Source: SHZI01 sp963802215 (GTDB lineage Bacteria > Pseudomonadota > Gammaproteobacteria > Steroidobacterales > GCA-2729495). From it: a stretch of DNA of 64,000 nt. The stretch lies in NCBI GenBank assembly GCA_963802215.1, contig CAWDHQ010000001.1, positions 124,001 through 188,000 of the forward strand. Direction: 5' to 3'. Both the position numbers and the translations under genes were made by a program. Positions 59,251-64,000 of the stretch are shown here, in pieces; position 1 is the first letter of the stretch; every line of letters begins with the position of its first letter. The notes below the pieces were generated by a model. It was given only the letters and a program-made list of their open reading frames with translations. It searched no databases and was not told the origin of the DNA.

Positions 59251-60644
59251 TCCAGGTTCGCAATCCCCGTACCGGCCAGAACGATTACAGCTTCGAGCCA
59301 CCAACCGACGCCATGCTTGCGGCGCGCTGCGCGGAACTGCGACAGGCGCAACCAGCCTGGTGGGAGGCGGGCATGGAGCACCGCATCGCCGTCCTCCGGC
59401 GCTGGGCGGACGCCATCGAGGCGCACCACCCGGCCATCACGGCGGCGCTCGCCGTCGACACCGGCCGGACCGTGATCGCCGCGGGCGAGGTGAAGAGCGC
59501 GTCGCGCAACATCCGCCGCTGGTGCGACTACGGGCCGACGCTCCTGGCGACGCCGGTCCACGAGTCCGGCGTCATGCCAGGCCTCCGCTACAGCCACCAG
59601 CTCGTGCCCTACCCGCTCGTCGGCGCGATCAGCCCCTGGAATTTCCCGGTGGCCCTGTCCCTCATCGACGCCGTGCCCGCGCTGCTCGCCGGCTGCGCGG
59701 TGTTCGTGAAGCCCAGCGAGGTGACGCCGCGCTTCGTCGAGCCCCTCAGGCGGGCAATCGAGGCCGTCCCGGAGCTGGCCCGCGTGTTCGCCATCCAGCC
59801 GGGTGACGGCCGCACCGGCGCGGCCCTGATCGGCCAGGTGGACGCCGTCTGCTTCACCGGCAGCGTGGCGACGGGCCGCAAGGTGGCCGTGGCCGCCGCG
59901 GAGCACTTCATCCCCGCCTTCCTCGAGCTCGGCGGCAAGGACCCCGCGATCATCCTGCCCTCCGCCAACCTGGAGGATGCCGCCGACGCAATCCTGCGCG
60001 GCTCGGTCGTGGCGAGCGGCCAGGTCTGCCTGGCCCTGGAGCGGGCCTACGTGCAGGAGGCCCGGCACGATGCCTTCGTGGACCTGCTGGTCAGCAAGGC
60101 CCGCCGGGTGCAGCTCAACTACCCCGACATCGACAAGGGCGATCTTGGCCCGCTGATCTTCGACCGGCAGGCCGACATCATCGACGCGCACCTGGATGAC
60201 GCCGTGGCGAAGGGCGCCGTCATCCGCTGTGGCGGCCGGACCGAGAACCTGGGCGGCGGGCGCTACTGCCGGGCCACGGTCGTCACCAACGTGAACCACT
60301 CCATGAAGCTGATGACCGAGGAGACCTTCGGGCCCGTGATTCCGGTGATGAGCTACAGGACGGTGGACGAGGCCATCGCCCTCGCCAACGACACGGAGTT
60401 CGGCCTCTCCGCGGCCGTGTTCGCCGGGACGCTCGACGAGGCCCGGGCCGTCGCCGAGCGGATCAACGCCGGCGGCCTCAGCCTCAATGATGCGGCGCTG
60501 ACCCGCGAGACCTACGAGGCGGAGAAGAATTCCTTCGGCTACTCGGGCATGGGCGGGTCCCGGATGGGTGCGGCGGGACTGCTGCGCTTCTACCGGAAGA
60601 AGGCGCTGCTCATGCAGACCGGGAAGCCCGCCGCGCTCGTGTGA
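59247..60644 (+). CDS. NAD(P)-dependent aldehyde dehydrogenase
   Basis: 465 aa cytosolic enzyme oxidising an aldehyde to an acid. Active-site residues: Asn132 (SPWNFP), Glu227 (FLELGGKDP) and Cys261 (SGQVCLALE). The cofactor loop is FTGSVATGRKV and the C-terminal segment EETFGPVIPVM. The GTG start overlaps the dehydratase-family stop (GTGA). Pairing with a 4-hydroxybutyryl-CoA-dehydratase-like protein suggests C4 metabolism such as succinate semialdehyde or 4-hydroxybutyrate; sequence alone does not show the substrate. Confidence 0.92.
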   Translation: MIQVRNPRTGQNDYSFEPPTDAMLAARCAELRQAQPAWWEAGMEHRIAVLRRWADAIEAHHPAITAALAVDTGRTVIAAGEVKSASRNIRRWCDYGPTLLATPVHESGVMPGLRYSHQLVPYPLVGAISPWNFPVALSLIDAVPALLAGCAVFVKPSEVTPRFVEPLRRAIEAVPELARVFAIQPGDGRTGAALIGQVDAVCFTGSVATGRKVAVAAAEHFIPAFLELGGKDPAIILPSANLEDAADAILRGSVVASGQVCLALERAYVQEARHDAFVDLLVSKARRVQLNYPDIDKGDLGPLIFDRQADIIDAHLDDAVAKGAVIRCGGRTENLGGGRYCRATVVTNVNHSMKLMTEETFGPVIPVMSYRTVDEAIALANDTEFGLSAAVFAGTLDEARAVAERINAGGLSLNDAALTRETYEAEKNSFGYSGMGGSRMGAAGLLRFYRKKALLMQTGKPAALV

Positions 60645-60727
60645 GGGGCTCGTCTGAGCCGCTCGCCCGGGCCGCCGGTTTCCGCTATAACGCAGTCTGG
60701 CTGTGACTGCAGGGCAGGAGGGTCGAC

Positions 60728-61162
60728 ATGCCGTGGTGGGGCTGGATGGTCATCGGCATGCTGTTGCTCGCAGCCGAGCTGTTCATCATCGAGGCGGAAT
60801 TCTTCCTGGTCTTCATCGGTGTGGCGGCCATCCTCACCGGGCTCCTGGGACTGGCAATCCCCACGCTGCCGGAGTGGTTGCAGTGGCTGGTGTTCGCCGG
60901 CCTCGCGCTGGTGGCCATGGTGTTCTTCCGCAAGCGCGTGTACCGGATGCTCCGCCGGAATGTGCCGGCGATGGCTGACGACATGCTGAGCGAGCGTCTG
61001 CAGCTCCCCGTCGGCCTGCCGGTCGACGGGACCTGCCGCGTGGAGCTGCGGGGATCCACCTGGACGGCGCGCAATGTCGGGCCGGGGCCGATCCCGCCGG
61101 GAGTGACCGTGCGTGTCGTCGGCGTGGACGGCATTACCTTGCGCGTCGAGGCCTTGAACTGA
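60728..61162 (+). CDS. NfeD-family membrane protein
   Basis: 144 aa. Two or three N-terminal membrane helices (WGWMVIGMLLLAAELFIIEAEFF, LVFIGVAAILTGLLGLAI, WLQWLVFAGLALVAMVFF) are followed by a C-terminal OB-fold (~residues 85-144, VDGTCRVELRGSTWTARNV ... VRVVGVDGITLRVE). Short NfeD proteins partner with SPFH proteins in membrane microdomains, and the next gene encodes one 18 bp downstream. ATG 60728 has GGAGGG five bases upstream. Confidence 0.9.
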   Translation: MPWWGWMVIGMLLLAAELFIIEAEFFLVFIGVAAILTGLLGLAIPTLPEWLQWLVFAGLALVAMVFFRKRVYRMLRRNVPAMADDMLSERLQLPVGLPVDGTCRVELRGSTWTARNVGPGPIPPGVTVRVVGVDGITLRVEALN

Positions 61163-61180
61163 ACCAGCGGGAGAATTGCC

Positions 61181-62146
61181 GTGGATGGATTCATCGTTGC
61201 CGTTGCCATTGCCATCGTCGCCATCGTCGTCCTGGCGCGGACCGCGGTCGTGGTGCCCCAGCAGAGCGCCTACGTCATCGAGTACCTGGGCAAGTTCAGC
61301 AGGACCATCCAGGCGGGCTTCCACATCCTCGTGCCGTTCGTGGAGCGCATCGCCTACAAGCACAGCCTGAAGGAACAGGCCATCGACATCCCGGAGCAGA
61401 CCTGCATCACGAAAGACAACGTGCAGGTGGGCGTCGATGGCGTGCTGTACCTGCGGATCCTCGACCCCCAGCGCGCCAGCTACGGCATCACCGACTACAT
61501 CTTCGCGATCATGCAGCTGGCCCAGACCACGCTCCGCAGCGAGATCGGCAAGATCGACCTGGACCGCACCTTCGAGGAGCGGGGCGCCATCAACAGCAAC
61601 GTCGTGGTCGAGCTGGACAAGGCCTCCGAGCCCTGGGGTGTGAAGGTCCTGCGCTACGAGATCAAGAACATCAACCCGCCCCGGGACGTGCTCTCCGCCA
61701 TGGAGAAGCAGATGCGGGCGGAGCGGGAGAAGCGCGCCGTCGTGCTCACCTCCGAGGGCGAGCGGGACGCCAAGATCAACGAGGCTGAGGGCGACAAGCA
61801 GCGGGTCATCAAGGCGTCGGAGGCGACCCAGCGCCAGCAGATCAACGAGGCCCAGGGTGAGGCCGAGGCCATCCTGGCCGTGGCGACCGCCACGGCGGAA
61901 GGCCTGCGCAAGGTCGCACTGGCCCTGCGGGAGCCCGGCGGTGCCGAAGCCATGCAGCTGCGCGTGGCCGAGGCCTACGTGGCCCAGTTCGGCAACCTGG
62001 CGAAGGCGGGCAACACGCTGGTGGTGCCGGCCAACCTGACCGACGTGGCGTCCATGATCGCGCTGGCGACCAACCTGGTGCGGCAGCCTGCAGGAGCGCC
62101 CGTAGGAGCGCCTTCAGGCGCGTCTCCCGGGACTGGTCGCACCTGA
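61181..62146 (+). CDS. SPFH/stomatin-like protein (QmcA-type)
   Basis: 321 aa. One N-terminal membrane anchor (FIVAVAIAIVAIVVLARTAVVV) is followed by the SPFH domain (QQSAYVIEYLGKFSRTIQAG, EQAIDIPEQTCITKDNVQVGV, TTLRSEIGKIDLDRTFEERGA) and a long coiled coil (~170-260, MRAEREKRAVVLTSEGERDA, INEAEGDKQRVI). It forms oligomers scaffolding membrane domains and quality control. GTG 61181 has GGGAGA upstream. The last ~15 residues (VGAPSGASPGTGRT) derive from a REPIN, so the native C-terminus has been replaced or extended. Confidence 0.92.
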   Translation: MDGFIVAVAIAIVAIVVLARTAVVVPQQSAYVIEYLGKFSRTIQAGFHILVPFVERIAYKHSLKEQAIDIPEQTCITKDNVQVGVDGVLYLRILDPQRASYGITDYIFAIMQLAQTTLRSEIGKIDLDRTFEERGAINSNVVVELDKASEPWGVKVLRYEIKNINPPRDVLSAMEKQMRAEREKRAVVLTSEGERDAKINEAEGDKQRVIKASEATQRQQINEAQGEAEAILAVATATAEGLRKVALALREPGGAEAMQLRVAEAYVAQFGNLAKAGNTLVVPANLTDVASMIALATNLVRQPAGAPVGAPSGASPGTGRT

Positions 62147-62154
62147 GCTCCTAC
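62102..62154. repeat. Degenerate REPIN overlapping both convergent gene ends
   Basis: The left unit GTAGGAGCGCCTTCAGGCGC is intact; the right unit (GGTCGCACCTGAGCTCCTAC) is mutated in the stem. The SPFH gene terminates inside it at TGA 62144-62146, and the convergent MFS gene takes its TAG (62153-62151) from the right border. Confidence 0.85.
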
Positions 62155-63557
62155 GGCCGGGATGCGGCACGGAGCTCCCGGAGCTTCGCCTCGGTCAGGT
62201 CGTAGCGCAGGATCACGAAGGCGGCGGCCAGGTTGCACAGCGCCGGAATGATGGCGATGCTCAGGTAGATGCCGAGCAGGGCGTTGTCGGTCTGGACCAC
62301 GATGGCGTTGTTCACGGACTCCCGGTAGCCCAGCAGCCCCAGCACGACGGTCATCATCAGCGGGCTGATCGCGTAGGCGGCCTTCTCGACGACGTTGTAG
62401 GCGCCCGCGTAGGCGCCTTCGCGGCGCATGCCGGTCTTAAGGTAGTCGTACTCCATCACGTCCGGGAGCAGCGTGAGGCCCAGCAGCAGCTTGCCCGCCG
62501 CGAAGGCGCCCAGCAGGAAGGCCCGGACGATGAAGAGCGCGAGGGGCTCGCCCGGGCTGGCGAGCAGCCAGGTGAGGGCGGTCACCGCGAAGCCCGCGGT
62601 GGCGACGATCAGCGCCTTCTGCTTGCCTATGCGCCGGGCCAGCGGCACCCAGATGAACGGCACGGCGACGAAGGCCGAGACGCCGTGGGCCGCCGAGTAC
62701 CAGAGCATCACGCCCTGCTCCAGCTGCAGGACGTTCTTGATGAAGAAGAGCAGCGTCGCAAACACGGTGGCGCCGGCCACCAGCGTGAGGAACTTGAAGG
62801 CGGCCAGCAGGATGAAGGGCCGGTTCTTCAGGGCCGAGCGCAGCTGGTCCATCGCCGGGTACCGGATGGCGGTCTGCTGCACCTGGCGGGCCCTGGCCGT
62901 GCCGAAGAAGCAGGCGACCATCGTCACCAGCGTGCACAGGCCCAGAACCGAGCCGACGAGCGAGTAGCCGTCCAGCCCGCCGCCGAATTCCTGGGCCAGC
63001 CGCGGGCCCAGGCCCACCGCGATGAAGTTACCCACCTGGATGAAGATCACCCGGTAGGACATGATCGCCGTCCGCTCGTGGTAGTTGCCGGACATCTCCG
63101 CCGGCATGGCGAGATAGGGCACGTTGAAGATGGCGTAGCCCGTCGAGTACAGCAGCAGGGCGCCGAGGACCCACGCTACCAGGGCGGGAGACGCCCCGTC
63201 GCTGCCGACGGCCGGCGTGTTGAAGATCACCAGGAACCAGGTGCTGCAGAGGAGGGCACCGACCAGGAACCAGGGCCGCCGCCGGCCCCAGCGCGACTTC
63301 GTGTTGTCGCTCAGCATGCCCATGGGCACGTTGATCAGGGCGTCGTAGACCTTGGCGATGACGATCAGCGTGCCCGCCACCTCCAGCCGCAGGCCCACCA
63401 CGTTGGTCAGGTAAAAGAGCAGCAGCGCCGAGTAGGTGTTGAAGAGGAGCGAAACCCCCAGGGAGCCGATGCCCCAGCCGAAGCGGGTTCCGAAAGGCAC
63501 GGGTGCGACACCCGGCGACGCCGCCGCAGCGGTTGGATGATCGGAAGACGAGGGCAT
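62151..63557 (-). CDS. MFS transporter, glycoside-pentoside-hexuronide (MelB-like) family
   Basis: 468 aa cation-coupled sugar symporter type with 12 predicted helices. Seen: FGTRFGWGIGSLGVSLLFNT, LIVIAKVYDALINVPMGMLSDN (the Asp-containing TM2 region of MelB), TKSRWGRRRPWFLVGA, YAIFNVPYLAMPAEMS and LLPDVMEYDYLKTGMRREGAY. ATG 63557 begins the family-like part after an Ala/Ser-rich tail; the frame is open further upstream without similarity, and no clear Shine-Dalgarno sequence is seen. The stop is supplied by the REPIN at 62102-62154. Substrate is unknown. Confidence 0.87.
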   Translation of the reverse strand: MPSSSDHPTAAAASPGVAPVPFGTRFGWGIGSLGVSLLFNTYSALLLFYLTNVVGLRLEVAGTLIVIAKVYDALINVPMGMLSDNTKSRWGRRRPWFLVGALLCSTWFLVIFNTPAVGSDGASPALVAWVLGALLLYSTGYAIFNVPYLAMPAEMSGNYHERTAIMSYRVIFIQVGNFIAVGLGPRLAQEFGGGLDGYSLVGSVLGLCTLVTMVACFFGTARARQVQQTAIRYPAMDQLRSALKNRPFILLAAFKFLTLVAGATVFATLLFFIKNVLQLEQGVMLWYSAAHGVSAFVAVPFIWVPLARRIGKQKALIVATAGFAVTALTWLLASPGEPLALFIVRAFLLGAFAAGKLLLGLTLLPDVMEYDYLKTGMRREGAYAGAYNVVEKAAYAISPLMMTVVLGLLGYRESVNNAIVVQTDNALLGIYLSIAIIPALCNLAAAFVILRYDLTEAKLRELRAASRP

Positions 63558-63730
63558 GGGGTACTGGGGTCCGGGCCGGTGTGTGCTGCCTAGATTGGCA
63601 CAGGTCCGGCAACTTCTGGCACGCGCGTCGACCGGGCAGGCCCTGCCCGGCACAGGCGACAATTTGCCACGCGTGCTTTAGACAGGCCTGCGGCTTCATC
63701 TCGGGTGCCGGATGAGCGATCATCACGCCC

Positions 63731-64000
63731 ATGGCCAGATTCTTCGCCGTCCTCGCGGTTTTCCTGATCGCCCACGTCATTCCCGCCATGCCGGCAACGC
63801 GCCGGCGGCTCCAGGCCCGGCTCGGCGAAGGCGGCTTCATCGCCGCTTACTCGTTACTGTCCACGCTGCTCTTTGCCTGGCTCATCCGGGAGGCGCTCCT
63901 CGCGCCCTACGTGCCGCTGTGGTTCGCCGGCACCTGGGGCTACTGGGTGGCGCTCATCTTCATGCCCCTGGCCGCCCTGCTGTTCGGCGCCGCAGTGCTC
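63731..64000 (+). CDS. NnrU-like membrane protein (partial)
   Basis: The first 90 residues run to the window edge. The pattern MARFFAVLAVFLIAHVIPAM, then RRRLQARLGEGGFIAAYSLLSTLLFAWLI with two or three hydrophobic helices, matches the NnrU family (isoprenoid-biosynthesis-related or denitrification-associated membrane proteins, role unclear). The remainder lies outside the window. The 173-bp gap upstream has no strong promoter match. Confidence 0.75.
   Translation, partial: MARFFAVLAVFLIAHVIPAMPATRRRLQARLGEGGFIAAYSLLSTLLFAWLIREALLAPYVPLWFAGTWGYWVALIFMPLAALLFGAAVL

Noticed and set aside
1..64000. tRNA, rRNA, CRISPR arrays, insertion-sequence transposases and phage genes
   Set aside because: None recognised on either strand by eye; a dedicated tRNA or IS search was not possible here.

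Overview
The window is GC-rich, densely coded bacterial DNA. It has two TonB-dependent receptors, an RND efflux pair, a HiPIP, a glutaminyl-tRNA synthetase and many REP-type palindromes. This suits a Gammaproteobacterium with an aerobic respiratory lifestyle. That placement is inferred from gene content and the REP elements; no rRNA or tRNA gene is visible to confirm it.

Layout. 1-7.6 kb is a surface-polysaccharide locus: a glycosyltransferase tail, a bi-domain oxidoreductase, a heparinase II/III protein, a WbuB-like glycosyltransferase, and fcl and gmd for GDP-L-fucose. The bi-domain and heparinase genes are both broken. 7.6-12.5 kb holds a hydrolase, an FAD oxidase and a hydantoinase-like gene flanked by two inverted ~0.3 kb structured repeats. 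12.5-19.2 kb holds a small unknown gene, a TonB receptor, an SDR, glnS and a SAM-hydrolase-type gene. 19.2-24.1 kb holds an RND efflux pair and a TonB-domain protein. 24.3-32.4 kb is a molybdoenzyme cluster: HiPIP, mobB, moeA, a Tat-exported type II DMSO-reductase-family alpha subunit, a TorD-like chaperone, an Fe-S beta subunit, cytochrome c and a rhomboid protease. 32.5-41.7 kb holds an MFS transporter, a second TonB receptor, an aldo/keto reductase, TetR, a nitrilase-fold protein lacking its cysteine, GntR and an oligopeptide-binding protein. 41.8-46.9 kb holds an NhaR-like regulator divergent from a four-gene trehalose operon. 47-52.9 kb (minus strand) holds a TetA-like MFS, an oppBCDF-type transporter, a DUF1330 gene and a macro-domain gene. 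53-57.6 kb encodes an exported trio: an IorB-like molybdenum hydroxylase, an SUMF1-domain lipoprotein and an amine oxidase. 57.7-60.6 kb pairs a 4-hydroxybutyryl-CoA-dehydratase-family protein with an aldehyde dehydrogenase. The end holds NfeD, an SPFH protein, an MFS symporter and a truncated NnrU-like gene.

The most distinctive feature is a family of paired, inverted REP sequences (REPIN-like; ends GTAGGAGCG...CGCTCCTAC). At least eleven pairs or decayed pairs are present, in three size classes: about 55 bp, about 91 bp with a conserved core, and 282-313 bp with a multi-hairpin insert. Copies differ by compensating changes on both stem arms, so structure appears to be under selection or maintained by the mobilisation mechanism. 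Some copies break genes, some add in-frame peptides, one appears to have become a signal peptide, and six genes end at the TAG inside the gTAGgagcg border. No RAYT transposase lies in the window. A second repeat type (GGTACCGGACAC ends) forms a perfect 34-bp-stem hairpin at 41.7 kb and recurs near 47.5-47.9 kb.

All coordinates and motif readings were made by eye. Family assignments rest on recognised motifs, not on database searches.
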